64,000 nucleotides of DNA from Paracoccus wurundjeri (GCF_030678915.1 NZ_JAUUTZ010000006.1:124001-188000); one strand, 5' to 3'. Numbered from the stretch's first letter, positions 7,834 to 17,976 are shown. A program made the numbers and translations. The notes: a model not told the origin generated them from the sequence alone.

Positions 7834-9753
7834 TCATGCCGCCTGCCTCGCCTTTTCACGCGCCCTGTCCCAGATTCCGCATAGCCGCCGGTAACGCTTG
7901 GCCATCCGATCCACCGCATCCTCGTCGCTCACGCGGCCAGCCAGCCAATCCCGCGCCACCTCGCCGAAGATCGTCCGGCCCACGGCAAAGCCCCGCACCA
8001 GATCGAACCCTGCGGCCACCTCGAAGCTTGCCGCCAGTTCCGCCTCGGGCGCATCGAGCCCCAGTACCACGATGCCACGCGTGTGCCGGTCATGCTCTTC
8101 AATGGCGGCGATCGCATTCGCCCAGGCTGCACGGGTTGTCAGCGGCTCCAGCTTCCACCAGTCGGGATAGATACCCGCCGCGTAGAACTGTCGGATCAAT
8201 ATTCCCGTGGTCTCGTCATCCACCGGGCCGACATTCGACGGAATAATCTCGAGCAGGAATTCCAGGCCGTTGCGCCGCGCCGCCATGAACAATCGCCTGA
8301 CGACCGCTTCCTGATCCGCGCGGATCACCGCATCGTCATCGGGATGACAGAAGCACAGAACCTTCACCACATTCTCGCGCGCCCATTCCGACAAGCCGCC
8401 GCAATCCGCGCCCAGTTCCGGTTCCAGCGTCAAAGGCCGCGACCCGGGCCATTCGCAGGGTCGCCCGATCCACAGCCCCGTGCCACAGGCCGCGTGCAGC
8501 GCCCGCTTCCCGATCCGGTTGTCACATAAGATGCCATAACCCCTTTGCCCGTCCTGCACCCGCAGAGCCGCCTTCAGACATAACTCCTTGAAGGCCCCGC
8601 CCTTCCCGGGCGTATAACCCTCCATTTCCTCAAGCTGTTTCCGGTGATCGAACGCAAAGACCCGCATGCTTGACCAGTCGCCGCTTCGATTGGTGGCCCA
8701 GTGGATCTGCTCCAGTTCCGCGTCATTGCGCAGATCGGGGCGGATCACCCCGCGATCAAGGAAGAACTCCAACTCGGCCAGCGAGGGATATGCGGGCGTG
8801 CAACCATGGCGGCTGACCGCGAAAGCCCCGCAGGCATTGGCGTATTTCAACGCGGCCGGCCAGTCGGTCTGGTCGTCCGGGCCCTCCAGCCAGCCTTTCA
8901 GCAGCCCCGAGAAAAAGCCGTCCCCCGCGCCCAGCACGTTGAATACCTCGATCGCGAACCCCGGCCCGGTTTCGCCCTTATCCAGACTGCCGGGGATCGC
9001 GCCCTCGAAGGCCACCGCCCCCGCCGCCCCGCGCTTGCAGACCAGCACAGCATCCGAAACCTCGCGCACCGCGCACAAAGCCGCCACCGTATCAGAGGTG
9101 CCCCCGGCGATGTGGAATTCCTCTTCCGTGCCGACGATCAGGTCGAACAGGTGCAGTACCGATTGCAGCTTCGCCGTGACTTTTTCGCTTTCGACAAAGC
9201 GGCTTTCGCCATCGTCATGCCCGGCCACACCCCAGAGATTCGGGCGGTAATCGATATCCAGCGCCGTTTTCGCCCCATATTTCCGCGCCAGCTCCAGCGC
9301 CTTGAGCACCGCAGCTTCGGTTCGCGGATTGGACAGATGCGTCCCCGTCGCGAGAACCGAGCGCGCCTCGGCGATGAAACCTTCGTCGATGTCATCTTCG
9401 CTCAGCGCCATATCGGCGCAATTCTCGCGATAGAAGATCAGCGGAAACTGTTCCTCATCGCGGATACCCAGAAGCACCAGCGCGGTCAGCCGCTCGGGAT
9501 CGGTCGTCACGCCCCGCACATCCACACCCTCGCGCACAAGCTGTTCGCGGATGAACCGGCCCATATGCTCGTCTCCGACCCTGGTAATCACCGCGGACCG
9601 CAACCCCAGCCGGGCCGTCCCGCACGCAATATTCGTCGGAGATCCGCCGATATATTTCGCAAAACTTCCCATATCCTCGAGGCGGCCACCGATCTGCTGA
9701 CCGTATAAATCAACGGAACTCCGGCCGATCGTGATAACATCAAGCGTCTTCAT
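7834..9753 (-). CDS. iolC: 5-dehydro-2-deoxygluconokinase fused to a DUF2090 domain
   Basis: Phosphorylates 2-deoxy-5-keto-gluconate. At 639 residues it is about twice a plain IolC. Residues ~1-325 are a PfkB/ribokinase-type kinase (GRSSVDLYGQQIGG at the start; NVLGAGDGFF with the catalytic-base candidate Asp278). Residues ~340-635 are a DUF2090 domain, a TIM-barrel type related to class I aldolases in my recollection. The fusion is common in proteobacteria lacking iolJ, so the C-terminal half is a candidate for the following aldolase step. It starts at an ATGA overlap with iolI and is followed by intergenic repeat copy 2. Confidence 0.92.
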   Translation of the reverse strand: MKTLDVITIGRSSVDLYGQQIGGRLEDMGSFAKYIGGSPTNIACGTARLGLRSAVITRVGDEHMGRFIREQLVREGVDVRGVTTDPERLTALVLLGIRDEEQFPLIFYRENCADMALSEDDIDEGFIAEARSVLATGTHLSNPRTEAAVLKALELARKYGAKTALDIDYRPNLWGVAGHDDGESRFVESEKVTAKLQSVLHLFDLIVGTEEEFHIAGGTSDTVAALCAVREVSDAVLVCKRGAAGAVAFEGAIPGSLDKGETGPGFAIEVFNVLGAGDGFFSGLLKGWLEGPDDQTDWPAALKYANACGAFAVSRHGCTPAYPSLAELEFFLDRGVIRPDLRNDAELEQIHWATNRSGDWSSMRVFAFDHRKQLEEMEGYTPGKGGAFKELCLKAALRVQDGQRGYGILCDNRIGKRALHAACGTGLWIGRPCEWPGSRPLTLEPELGADCGGLSEWARENVVKVLCFCHPDDDAVIRADQEAVVRRLFMAARRNGLEFLLEIIPSNVGPVDDETTGILIRQFYAAGIYPDWWKLEPLTTRAAWANAIAAIEEHDRHTRGIVVLGLDAPEAELAASFEVAAGFDLVRGFAVGRTIFGEVARDWLAGRVSDEDAVDRMAKRYRRLCGIWDRAREKARQAA

Positions 9754-10553
9754 GCCGCCCCCTCTTCAGTTAGGGCGGCCAGAATGAAATCCATGCTCTG
9801 ACGCAGCGCCGCCTCGGGATCGGCGGCATTATGGACCTTTTCCGCGAAAGGTTCGAAAGAGAACGGCCCGTCATATCCCCCTGCCAGAAGCGCCCTGATC
9901 TGCGCGATATTTTGCAGCCGGTCGCCACCATCCACCAGAACACGGTGCGCATCCAGCATATCACCCACCTCTACGCCCATATCTGTCACTCCCGAAACAT
10001 GAACGAGGCCGGTACGGTTCGGGAAAAACTCGATCTCTCCGGCAAGATGGTGGTGGAACGTGTCATGGATCAAAGCATAGGTCCCGTCTGCGCCGGACTC
10101 AGTGATAGCGGCAACAGCTTCGGCCTTGCTGCGCAACGAACTGATCGGAAAGCCCAGAGGCTCAACCAGACCGGTCAGGTTCCGCTCCTGCAGGATCTCT
10201 TTCATGGCATCCAGCGCCTCTACCACCTTGGAATGCGGCACCTTGTTGCCGTCGTTCAGCGGGCACATGACCAGCGCCCGCGCCCCGCACTCCGCTGCGT
10301 AATCTGACATTCGCCGCGCATGGTCGGGAAGATCATCCGCCCACAGATTAAAGGGATATAACGCGTTGATCGACCGGATGGTGATGCCCTGGGCAACTGC
10401 CTCGGCACGGACATCGGCGGGGGCCATGGTTCCCAACACGTCCGGGATGTCGTTGCGGATCTCGACTTCCGAGACCCCGAGGCGGCGGCACATGGCGAAA
10501 AACTCGGCCAGTGGCAGTTTCGGCGCGGAAATATGGTTGATCGCAAAATGCAT
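9750..10553 (-). CDS. iolI: Sugar phosphate isomerase/epimerase family protein, probable inosose isomerase IolI
   Basis: A 267-residue AP-endonuclease-2-type TIM barrel. The order of motifs fits IolI: an early VSEVEIRND segment, IRSINALYPFN, LVEPLGFP, ALIHDTFHHHLAG and SFEPFAEKVH, the last ones supplying Glu/Asp/His metal ligands. Its likely job is interconversion of 2-keto-myo-inositol and 1-keto-D-chiro-inositol, widening the inositol isomers used. It is embedded between iolG (3-base gap) and iolC (4-base overlap). A different epimerase of the same fold is possible. Confidence 0.75.
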   Translation of the reverse strand: MHFAINHISAPKLPLAEFFAMCRRLGVSEVEIRNDIPDVLGTMAPADVRAEAVAQGITIRSINALYPFNLWADDLPDHARRMSDYAAECGARALVMCPLNDGNKVPHSKVVEALDAMKEILQERNLTGLVEPLGFPISSLRSKAEAVAAITESGADGTYALIHDTFHHHLAGEIEFFPNRTGLVHVSGVTDMGVEVGDMLDAHRVLVDGGDRLQNIAQIRALLAGGYDGPFSFEPFAEKVHNAADPEAALRQSMDFILAALTEEGAA

Positions 10554-10556
10554 GGG

Positions 10557-11573
10557 TCAGCCCCTGTCGTAAAGCGCCGGTCGGTCCGGCAGTGAGATGG
10601 GAATGATCTGACCGGATCTCTGCTGCGCCTCGACGCAGGCATCCGAGGAAATCGCCGCGACATAACCATCCCAACTGGTCGGGCCAGAGGCGGTTCCCTT
10701 CGCGGCAGCATTGATGAAATCCTGCAACTCGACATCGTAGCTGTCGATGAATCGGTCCTTCCAGTCCGTCATGATCCCGCTTTGCAGCCGTGCCTCCCTG
10801 CGCAGGGTGACCGCCATCGGGTCGGGCAGATTGGCCAGCCCCTCCTCACCGACCACTTGGCACTGGATGTCGTAGCCGTAGCGGCAATTGACGAAAATCT
10901 CGACATCGATACGGATGCCTTTCGCCGTTTCCAGAAGCACGATCTGCGGATCGGCCACCTTGTCATGGGCATGGCTGGATTTGCGCGGAAAGACGACCTG
11001 TGCCGAAATGTAATCATCGTCCAGCAACCAGCGGAACACGTCGATCTCGTGGATCAGCGTGTCATGGATTGCCATCGGGGTGACATATTGCTTCGGCACC
11101 GTGGGATTCCGATGAGCGGCATGAACCATCAGCGGGCTGCCGATCTCGTTGTCTACTGCCTGTTTGAGCATACGGTATCCGGCATCGTAGCGGCGCATGA
11201 AACCAACCTGAACCAAACGCTTGCCATGCGCGACCTCGGCATCGACGATGCGAAGCGCGCCTTCGGCGGTAGTCGCCAGCGGTTTTTCGCAGAAACATGG
11301 TTTGCCCGCTGCAATCGCCGCCAACACATATTCCTCGTGCGTCGAGCCGGTCGAGCAGACCAGCACCGCGTCCACATCATCGGCGGCGATCAGATCCGCG
11401 CCCTTCTCATGGACCCTCGCACCGGGCGCGAGATCCGCCTGAACGGCCCGGGCTGCCTCGGGGCTGTAATCGCTCAGCGCGACCACCTCGGCCCCGGCTA
11501 GCACCCGCTGGATTCGCCGCGTGTGATCGCGGCCGATCATGCCTGTTCCGATAACGCCAATCCTGACGGTCAT
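10557..11573 (-). CDS. iolG: Inositol 2-dehydrogenase
   Basis: NAD-dependent oxidation of myo-inositol to scyllo-inosose, the first pathway step. It has 338 residues of Gfo/Idh/MocA type. The N-terminal Rossmann motif is [16 protein letters not shown] with Lys97 corresponds to the catalytic lysine of IolG, and [14 protein letters not shown] gives Asp171 and His175, one position off the known Asp172/His176 of Bacillus IolG. The start at 11573 has a GAGG site and lies after the iolH stop; an upstream in-frame ATG would overlap iolH. Confidence 0.9.
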   Translation of the reverse strand: MTVRIGVIGTGMIGRDHTRRIQRVLAGAEVVALSDYSPEAARAVQADLAPGARVHEKGADLIAADDVDAVLVCSTGSTHEEYVLAAIAAGKPCFCEKPLATTAEGALRIVDAEVAHGKRLVQVGFMRRYDAGYRMLKQAVDNEIGSPLMVHAAHRNPTVPKQYVTPMAIHDTLIHEIDVFRWLLDDDYISAQVVFPRKSSHAHDKVADPQIVLLETAKGIRIDVEIFVNCRYGYDIQCQVVGEEGLANLPDPMAVTLRREARLQSGIMTDWKDRFIDSYDVELQDFINAAAKGTASGPTSWDGYVAAISSDACVEAQQRSGQIIPISLPDRPALYDRG

Positions 11574-11583
11574 GTCCTGTGCC

Positions 11584-12483
11584 TCATTTAAAATATTGAT
11601 CGACATAGCGCTGCATCTCGCTACGCATGAATTTGCCCGACTCGTCGGCCTTTTCTTCCCACGCGAAGACGCAGGCGGTCATGATGCCGTCAAAGCCAAT
11701 CTCTGCCAGCGTGCGATAAAAGTCGTTCCACGGCACTTCGCCCTGCCCGATATTCAGATGCTGATGCACGCGGGCCGACGATCCCGGCGGGTTGATGATA
11801 TAGCGCAGGCCGGAACTGGCCTTGTGGTTGAATGTGTCAGCGATATGGACATGGGCCAGCACATCGGCGCATTCGCGCAGCATCGCCACCGTATCATCGC
11901 CGAAATAGAACGTATGGGGCGTGCAGTAGAGAAACTTGACCCGGGGCGAGTTCACCGTACGGATCAGATCGACCGAGGGTTGCAGCGTTTCCACCCAATC
12001 CTCGGGATGGGGCTCGATATGCAGGCTGATGCCTTCCTTCTCAAGGATCGGTACCAGTTCTTCCATCGAGCGCCACCAGGCATCCTCGCAGGCCTCGATC
12101 ATCGAACCGGTATGGCAGCAATAGCAGGTGCCCTTGTCGGGATGCGGGCCGCGGCCGAACTCGCTGTTCATCGTATCCACGCCCAGTTCCACGGCAATCT
12201 CGATGGCGCGTTTCCAGTGTCGGATAGCTGCCTTGCGCTCTTCCTCGTCGTTGCTGGCCCAGCGATACATGGGCAACAGGCTGGCGATACCGACATTGGC
12301 ATCGCGCAGCGCCTTCCGGAACGACTTGATGCGGTTGGGGAATACGCGCGGCGCCTTGAACCATTCGAGGAAATCGGCGCGGGGGCTGAGTTCGATCCAT
12401 TCATAGCCAAGTTCGGCCACTTTCGAGGGTAATTGCTCGAACGACAGGTGGCGGTGCATGAACGGGTCAAGTGCGATTTTCAT
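11584..12483 (-). CDS. iolH: IolH-type sugar phosphate isomerase/epimerase
   Basis: A 299-residue TIM barrel. Several segments recall Bacillus Iol[12 protein letters not shown] near the start, [29 protein letters not shown], and the late pair [15 protein letters not shown] and [11 protein letters not shown]. IolH's exact reaction is poorly defined; it belongs to the inositol operon in many bacteria. A CYCC pattern (TCYCCHTG, around residue 120) is notable. It is followed by iolG after 10 bases and preceded by the transporter genes after a 130-base gap. Confidence 0.82.
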   Translation of the reverse strand: MKIALDPFMHRHLSFEQLPSKVAELGYEWIELSPRADFLEWFKAPRVFPNRIKSFRKALRDANVGIASLLPMYRWASNDEEERKAAIRHWKRAIEIAVELGVDTMNSEFGRGPHPDKGTCYCCHTGSMIEACEDAWWRSMEELVPILEKEGISLHIEPHPEDWVETLQPSVDLIRTVNSPRVKFLYCTPHTFYFGDDTVAMLRECADVLAHVHIADTFNHKASSGLRYIINPPGSSARVHQHLNIGQGEVPWNDFYRTLAEIGFDGIMTACVFAWEEKADESGKFMRSEMQRYVDQYFK

Positions 12484-12613
12484 GGTATGCCTTTTTCAGT
12501 TCAACAGAGAGGCCGCCGGATCTTCACCGGCGTGCCGCATGTTCCGCGTGATCAGCAGCGTTGCGGGCGGAACAACCAGTGACCGGGTTAATTCATGGCG
12601 TCAGGACCGGCTC

Positions 12614-13444
12614 TCAGGCCGCAGTCTCATATTCCGGCTGCGTCTTGGCACCGGTGATATAGGCGACGACATCTTCGCCATCGGTTTCCTCTTTTCGCAG
12701 ATTGGCGCAGATCCGGCCGCGCCGCCAGACGACGATACGGTCGCACAGATCCATCACCTGCCGCATGTTGTGGCTGATCAGGATCAATGGCTCGCCCGCC
12801 TCTTTCAAAGTCCGGATGATGTTTTCCACCTGCGCGGTTTCCTGCACGCCAAGCGCTGCCGTAGGCTCGTCCATAATCGTCAGCTTGGAATGAAAGGTCG
12901 CCGTGCGGGCGATCGCCACGCATTGCCGTTGACCGCCGGACATATTCTGGATTGTGTTGCGGATATTGGGAATTTTCACTCCCGTCTTTTCCAGCCCGCG
13001 CCTTGTCGCCTCTCGCATCGCCTTGTAATCGAGGATCGAGAATGGCCCCAGATTGAACAGCCGCTTTTCCCGCCCGAGGAACAGGTTGTCGGGCACGTCC
13101 AGATGATCGGCCAGTGCAAGGGTCTGGAATACCGTCTCGATCCCGGCTTCGCGCGCGGCCAGCGGCCCATCGAACTCGACATAATCGCCATTAAACCAGA
13201 TCTTGCCCGCTGTCTTTTGCTCGACCGCTGTGATCTGACGGACGAATGTGGATTTGCCCGCACCGTTATCCCCCATGATCGCCACATGCTCGCCCTTGCG
13301 GATCTCGAAATTGCAATCGATCAGGGCATGAACCCCGCCGTAATGCTTGGTCAGACCTTCGGTGCGCAGAATGACCTCTCCCAGATTGCCGTGCGGGCGC
13401 GGCGCCTCGACACCCGAGATGTTGGTTTGCAGATCGCTTGACAT
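12614..13444 (-). CDS. Sugar (inositol-type) ABC transporter, ATP-binding protein
   Basis: The energy-coupling subunit of the inositol importer, 276 residues with a single nucleotide-binding domain: Walker A GDNGAGKST, signature MSGGQRQ, Walker B LTIMDEPTAAL. Many transporters of this sugar type have a double-domain RbsA-like ATPase (~500 residues), so the single-domain form would dimerise. The start at 13444 follows GAGGGGGA; the longer frame would overlap the permease. Together with the permease and binding protein it resembles the IatA/IatP/IbpA system of Caulobacter. Confidence 0.87.
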   Translation of the reverse strand: MSSDLQTNISGVEAPRPHGNLGEVILRTEGLTKHYGGVHALIDCNFEIRKGEHVAIMGDNGAGKSTFVRQITAVEQKTAGKIWFNGDYVEFDGPLAAREAGIETVFQTLALADHLDVPDNLFLGREKRLFNLGPFSILDYKAMREATRRGLEKTGVKIPNIRNTIQNMSGGQRQCVAIARTATFHSKLTIMDEPTAALGVQETAQVENIIRTLKEAGEPLILISHNMRQVMDLCDRIVVWRRGRICANLRKEETDGEDVVAYITGAKTQPEYETAA

Positions 13445-13454
13445 GATATCCCCC

Positions 13455-14531
13455 TCAGGATCTTGCCGCCGAGCGGCTTTGACGCCACTGGTCCAGTACG
13501 ACAGCGCCGACAACGATCGCGCCCTTGACCATTTCCTGGTAGTAGGCATCCAGCCTCAGGAAGGTGAAACCAGATATAATGACACCAAAGATGAGCGCGC
13601 CAAGAACGGTACCCAGGATCGTCCCGCGTCCACCGGCCAGTGAAATACCGCCGATGACCGCCATTGCGATGGCATCCAGTTCATACATCACCCCCATACC
13701 GGCCTGCGCAGTCAGGTTCTTTGCGCTCAGCACGATGGCGGCGATGCCCGCCAGCAATCCGGCGATGGTATAGACCAGAACCTTGTGGCGGGCGACATTG
13801 ATGCCCGACATGCGCGCCGCAGCCTCGTTCGAGCCGATCGCATATGTATGCTTGCCGTAGACGGTGTATTTCAGGATCAGATAGAACAGGATCGCCAGAA
13901 ACACGAATATCACGACCGGCATCATCCCCGCACCGATGGCCGCATAGCTTTGGGTCGGGAAGGACACCGGCTGACCGGCGGTCCACCATTTCGCCACGCC
14001 GCGCGCCGAGACCATCATCCCCAACGTGGCGATAAAGGGCGGGATTCTGGTATAAGCGATCAGCAACCCGTTGATGAACCCTGCCAGCAGCCCGCAGGCC
14101 AATCCGACCAGCACCGGAATGACAACGGGCAGATCGATCCAGCCCCGGTCAAGGAAGACCGCGCGGGTGTTTTCCAGGCCGTTGATCTCACCCACCTGAG
14201 CAAAGCTCATGGCGATCATCGCCGTCATGCCGACCACCGATCCCGATGACAGGTCGATGCCTCCGGTAATGATGACCTGCGTCACCCCAAGCGCGATGAT
14301 CCCGATGATCGAAACCTGCAGAATGATGATCTCCAGCCGCGCCGTGTTAAATATTCCGGCAACATTTTCGCGCGTGTTGAACAGGAAACTGTCATTCATC
14401 AATATTCGTCCGAGCAGTTCGAACACGACGACGATCAAGGCAAGTGCGATGGCGACACCTGCTTCCGCCGGAAGACCAGGTTTTGACTGCTCAAAACTCA
14501 GCCCGCCGACGCCGTGCGACGTATCTGGCAT
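13455..14531 (-). CDS. Sugar (inositol-type) ABC transporter, RbsC-like permease
   Basis: The inner-membrane channel subunit, 358 residues, BPD_transp_2 family. Hydrophobic segments run through the whole length. The family loop [13 protein letters not shown] is present near residue 90, and [16 protein letters not shown] in the cytoplasmic loop contacts the ATPase. The late [17 protein letters not shown] segment is also typical of RbsC. It lies 10 bases ahead of the ATPase gene in a binding protein-permease-ATPase order. Confidence 0.88.
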   Translation of the reverse strand: MPDTSHGVGGLSFEQSKPGLPAEAGVAIALALIVVVFELLGRILMNDSFLFNTRENVAGIFNTARLEIIILQVSIIGIIALGVTQVIITGGIDLSSGSVVGMTAMIAMSFAQVGEINGLENTRAVFLDRGWIDLPVVIPVLVGLACGLLAGFINGLLIAYTRIPPFIATLGMMVSARGVAKWWTAGQPVSFPTQSYAAIGAGMMPVVIFVFLAILFYLILKYTVYGKHTYAIGSNEAAARMSGINVARHKVLVYTIAGLLAGIAAIVLSAKNLTAQAGMGVMYELDAIAMAVIGGISLAGGRGTILGTVLGALIFGVIISGFTFLRLDAYYQEMVKGAIVVGAVVLDQWRQSRSAARS

Positions 14532-14614
14532 GATTGATCCTCTCTCGCGGGGTTCAGCCCGCCTGACGATTGCCGGGCGGCACCGCCCGCGCCGCCCGGA
14601 TGCGAAGCCCCGCC

Positions 14615-15559
14615 TCAGTTACTCTGCGTGAATTCGGACATGTTCTCGGGCGTCACGAGTTGGAAAGGCACATAGACCTTCTTTTCCACCTCTTCCCCAC
14701 GCGCGAGCTTCAGTGCCGCGTCCAATGCGCCCGAGCCCTGCCCGGCGGCGTCCTGAAACACGGTGACGTCCAGCTCTCCTGCCGCCATGGCCAGCAGCGC
14801 GTCCTGCGTCGCATCGATGCCGCCAATTACGACGTCATCCATGCTGATGCCCGACGCCTTCATGGCCTGAATCGCGCCAATCGCCATTTCGTCATTATTC
14901 GAGATTACCGCATCAAAAGGCTGACCCGCGGTGAGCCAGTTGGTCATCAGATCCTGCGCCTCGTCGCGCATCCAGTTAGCTGTCTGCTCGTCGATGATAT
15001 TCAGTGTGACCGCGCATTTGCCCGCGTCGATCACGTCATGAATATCGGCGGTGCGCTGTACGGCGGCCTGGTTCGAAAGCTCGCCCATCATGACATAGAC
15101 ATTGGCCTCGCTCTTGCCGGCAGCGGCCAGCTGATCGCAAATCTCGATGGTTTCCAGCGTGCCGGATTCGCGCTCATCCGAAGCGACGAAAGCCTGACCG
15201 TCCGGTAGCGTATCGACATTGACCGGCTCGCGATTGACGAAGACCAAAGGCACGCCAGCCGCATCTGCTGCATTGGTCATCGCCTGGGTGGCCGAGGTAT
15301 CCACCGGATTAACGATGATCGCATCCACGCCGCTGGCGATGAAGTTGTTGATCTGGTTAAGCTGCTTGGCCACATCGTTCTGCGCATCCTCGATCTGGAC
15401 ATCCACCCCGTCCATATCCTTGGCGATATCCCGGATACCGTTCCGCAACACGGTCAGGAAATTGTCATCGAACAGGGCCATGCTGACACCGATATTCTCG
15501 GCCGATGCCGTTCCGGCCAGCGCGGCGGCCAGGGCGGTCGTAAGCATAATTCTTTTCAT
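14615..15559 (-). CDS. Sugar (inositol-type) ABC transporter, periplasmic binding protein
   Basis: A periplasmic receptor of 314 residues, Peripla_BP_4 type. The signal peptide [20 protein letters not shown] is followed by [20 protein letters not shown]. Internal ligand-binding patterns include [17 protein letters not shown] and [18 protein letters not shown]. The ATG at 15559 has a GGAGGAG site immediately upstream; a TTG start 12 bases earlier is possible but overlaps that site. Inositol as ligand is inferred from the flanking iol genes. It is the first structural gene after the LacI regulator and probably the start of the iol transcript. Confidence 0.88.
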   Translation of the reverse strand: MKRIMLTTALAAALAGTASAENIGVSMALFDDNFLTVLRNGIRDIAKDMDGVDVQIEDAQNDVAKQLNQINNFIASGVDAIIVNPVDTSATQAMTNAADAAGVPLVFVNREPVNVDTLPDGQAFVASDERESGTLETIEICDQLAAAGKSEANVYVMMGELSNQAAVQRTADIHDVIDAGKCAVTLNIIDEQTANWMRDEAQDLMTNWLTAGQPFDAVISNNDEMAIGAIQAMKASGISMDDVVIGGIDATQDALLAMAAGELDVTVFQDAAGQGSGALDAALKLARGEEVEKKVYVPFQLVTPENMSEFTQSN

Positions 15560-15740
15560 TGTCTCCTCCAAACGCGAAACATATGCGCCGTCGACGCCAC
15601 GCGGGTATGCCTATCCCCCGCCAAAAGCGGTGGCAGCAGTTCGGCTCCCTTCAGATTGCAGCAGGGCCTCCCTACCCGTGCCGCTGGCATTACGATTCCC
15701 GATTCCACTTTTCTGGTCAATAAAATGAGTCACCAAAAGA

Positions 15741-15754
15741 CATCATTCATGATG
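15741..15754. promoter_or_regulatory. Inverted repeat CATCAT-TC-ATGATG, candidate LacI operator
   Basis: A perfect 6-bp inverted repeat with a 2-bp spacer, about 180 bp upstream of the binding-protein start and just downstream of the lacI stop. The surrounding sequence is strikingly AT-rich for this genome, as expected of a promoter. Related CATCAT and ATGATG motifs recur upstream of lacI itself (16830-16875). The regulatory role is inferred from position and symmetry. Confidence 0.5.
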
Positions 15755-15778
15755 CAAAATGAAATCTTATTGATGTAA

Positions 15779-16819
15779 TTACTTCATAAACTCGCTTTCA
15801 GGGGTCCAGATCTGCGCGGGAAAGAACCGCTGGCCGGGCGTTTCCGCCATCCCCTTGTCCGAGGCCGCGATGATCATCCCGACCAGATCATCGGCGATCT
15901 GTTGCACCGGCGTCGACAACACGACACTAAGCGTCTGATCCTGCAAACCCGCACGCGATTCCGGCGTCAGTTCATTGACGATCAGCACCATATCACCGGG
16001 CTTGCGCATCTCTCGTACGGCCTCGATGGCGCCCTCCATGCCTCCGCCCGCACAATAAAGCCCGACAAGATCGTCATGCCGGGACAACAGATTGACCGTC
16101 GCCTCATAGGTCAATTGCCGTGTTTCGAGGTTGATCTGCGTATCCAATAACTGAAACGCAGATGCCGACTGGCGGAAAAAGCTGCGGAAACCCGTCTCTC
16201 GCAATTCATGCCCATGGTAACGCGATCCGCCGATGAACAGCGCAACCTTGCCAGGCCGTTTCGACAGACCAGCTATGAACCAGCCCGCTATCCGGCCGAC
16301 TTTGATGTTATTTGTCCCCAGATAGCTTTCACGCACACCCTGCGCGAAATCCGATAGAAGCGAATAGACCGGCACCCCGGCACCACGCAGTTCCTGCACA
16401 GCCTGAGTAACCAGATGATGATCTATGCCTGTCGCCGCAACCGCGTGGACACGTCCACTGAAACTGCGAAGGATATCCGAGATCTCTCCGGGTTGGCCGG
16501 TTTCGGTGAAGCGCGTCATGACCTCGATCCGGCGCTGCGTGCAGGCGCGGGTCTGGGTTTCGAAAATCGCCCGCACATCCTGATAGAAGGCATGCCGCGG
16601 TTTTTGCAGCAAGAGCCCCAGGCGCAGTTCGGCCTTATCGGCCAGCATCCGATGCCGGATCACATTCGCGCCGTGATACCCGATCTCTCCCGCGGCCTGA
16701 TGGACACGGCGCACGGTCTCCTCGCGCACGTTCTGGCGGCCGTTCAATACGCGATCAACGGTCGCCGTGCTAACCCCGGCGGTTTTTGCCAAGTCGGCAA
16801 TCGTTGGTCGTCGAGACAT
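15779..16819 (-). CDS. LacI family transcriptional regulator, probable iol regulator
   Basis: A 346-residue regulator with a LacI helix-turn-helix at the N-terminus (TIADLAKTAGVSTATVDRVLNG, residues 6-27) and hinge, then a periplasmic-binding-protein-like effector domain (VALFIGGSRYHGHE, GLYCAGGGMEGAIEAVREM). It sits at the head of the inositol gene string on the same strand, so an inositol-pathway intermediate is the likely inducer. Many rhizobia use an RpiR-type IolR for this job; here a LacI-type protein takes the place. Confidence 0.85.
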   Translation of the reverse strand: MSRRPTIADLAKTAGVSTATVDRVLNGRQNVREETVRRVHQAAGEIGYHGANVIRHRMLADKAELRLGLLLQKPRHAFYQDVRAIFETQTRACTQRRIEVMTRFTETGQPGEISDILRSFSGRVHAVAATGIDHHLVTQAVQELRGAGVPVYSLLSDFAQGVRESYLGTNNIKVGRIAGWFIAGLSKRPGKVALFIGGSRYHGHELRETGFRSFFRQSASAFQLLDTQINLETRQLTYEATVNLLSRHDDLVGLYCAGGGMEGAIEAVREMRKPGDMVLIVNELTPESRAGLQDQTLSVVLSTPVQQIADDLVGMIIAASDKGMAETPGQRFFPAQIWTPESEFMK

Positions 16820-16823
16820 GATG

Positions 16824-16847
16824 GCCTCACATCATAAAGAATGAGGC
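16824..16847. promoter_or_regulatory. Inverted repeat GCCTCA-N12-TGAGGC upstream of lacI
   Basis: Exact 6-bp arms (16824-16829 and 16842-16847) around a 12-bp AT-rich spacer, starting five bases upstream of the lacI start codon. A site there would block transcription or initiation, so autoregulation is plausible. Symmetry seen; function inferred. Confidence 0.4.
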
Positions 16848-17280
16848 AGATCATCAACCAGATTATGATGTATTGCAACAGGCCCCACCACAGCGAAAGC
16901 CTAGCAGTTTCGCGCGTGAAGAGGGTACCGGCCTGATTGAATCAAGCTTCATGAGGCAGGCACATACCGATGCTTTCCGCCATTGAGAAATTTCGGGCAC
17001 CAAAGAAACGATCATCATGGATGGCGAGCGCTTCAACGGGCTGAAGGTTTGCAGTTCGGCGAAGACAAACGCGACCGGGGCTTAAAGAGCTTACCTGCCG
17101 GATTGCAGATAGCGTAATTCCCCGCTTTCTTCCCGTTCGATTTCCGTGACCGCAGACTGAGTTATTTTGACCTGAAAGTAATAGAATCCCATAATCTGAT
17201 CATTCGGTTTGCAAAACATGCGAATTGCGGATGCAACGAAACGCTCGCTGCCCTCGACCATATGGGAAGCCATCCGAGGG
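16848..17280. other. 433-bp gap between lacI and the HxlR gene; no recognised gene
   Basis: The lacI promoter must lie in the left part. A 22-codon plus-strand frame (17016-17084, starting MDGERFNGLKV) and a 68-codon minus-strand frame (17091-17297) are the only reading frames of note. Neither is recognisable; the short one could be a remnant of a decayed gene. The stretch 17155-17215 is AT-rich. I see no RNA gene. Confidence 0.35.
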
Positions 17281-17937
17281 TCATGCCTGCGGCTCAAGTC
17301 TGAACAGCGACAGGAAATCTTCGGCCGCAGCGGTATCGCCTGCGGCTTCGATCATCCCCTGGGAGATCAGTGTCGGCAGAGGTGTAGCGCCGTAAACCGC
17401 CGCCGCCATCAGGTTTCCATTCCCCCGAAGCACAAACGGCGCATCGGGCTTGCTGACCGAGGCCGTCTGCAACCTTCCACTGGCCAATCGCATTTCAAAT
17501 GCTTCGTTCCCGAAGTCGAATCCAGCCAGCATCTCTCGCCCCCACGCAAGCGCAGGAATCAGATTGACCCTCATTGAGATCATCAAAGCCGAGGGGCTGA
17601 TGAAACGCGAAACATCATGGCCAGGCACGATCAATGCCCATCGGCAGAGCGCCTCGAGAACCGGCAAAAGGTCGTGTCCAGCCCCGGTCAGTGAATAAAC
17701 GCCAAGCCGTTCATCGTGATCGATCACCCCGGCCTGCGCAAGCTGTGCCAGACGGCCGGTCAGAACGCTCGCCGTGACGCCCGGCAGACCGGCCCGGATC
17801 ATCTGGAACCGTTTCGGCGCAAACATGAGCTCGCGCACCACCAGCAATGCCCAGCGGTCGCCGATCAGGTTCAAAGCATGGGCTGCCAGACAGCCTTCAT
17901 CATAGCGGATGCGTGATTCTTTTATATTATTAGTCAT
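17281..17937 (-). CDS. HxlR family winged-helix regulator with C-terminal extension
   Basis: A 218-residue regulator. The N-terminal ~100 residues are a MarR/HxlR winged helix (LNLIGDRWALLVVRELMFAPKRF near 23-45, then PGVTASVLTGRLAQLAQAGV). The remaining ~115 residues form an added domain of unknown role, making it longer than the usual ~110-130-residue HxlR. It is divergent from a DUF1428 gene across an AT-rich region with two 13-bp direct repeats, so it probably regulates that pair and itself. Confidence 0.8.
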   Translation of the reverse strand: MTNNIKESRIRYDEGCLAAHALNLIGDRWALLVVRELMFAPKRFQMIRAGLPGVTASVLTGRLAQLAQAGVIDHDERLGVYSLTGAGHDLLPVLEALCRWALIVPGHDVSRFISPSALMISMRVNLIPALAWGREMLAGFDFGNEAFEMRLASGRLQTASVSKPDAPFVLRGNGNLMAAAVYGATPLPTLISQGMIEAAGDTAAAEDFLSLFRLEPQA

Positions 17938-17943
17938 ATTTTA

Positions 17944-17976
17944 ATACTTATAGTTGTTTTTTCATACTAATAGTGA
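17944..17976. promoter_or_regulatory. Two near-identical 13-bp direct repeats, candidate HxlR operator
   Basis: ATACTTATAGTTG (17944-17956) and ATACTAATAGTGA (17964-17976) repeat with exactly 20-bp spacing, about two helical turns. Each core is also close to a palindrome (ACTNATAGT). They begin 7 bp upstream of the HxlR start and end about 58 bp before the DUF1428 gene, the expected place for a repressor controlling both directions. Confidence 0.55.

Noticed and set aside
16950..17090. Short plus-strand peptide frame ISGTKETIIMDGERFNGLKV before the HxlR gene
   Set aside because: It looks protein-like and could be a remnant, but it is too short and unrecognised to call a gene or pseudogene.
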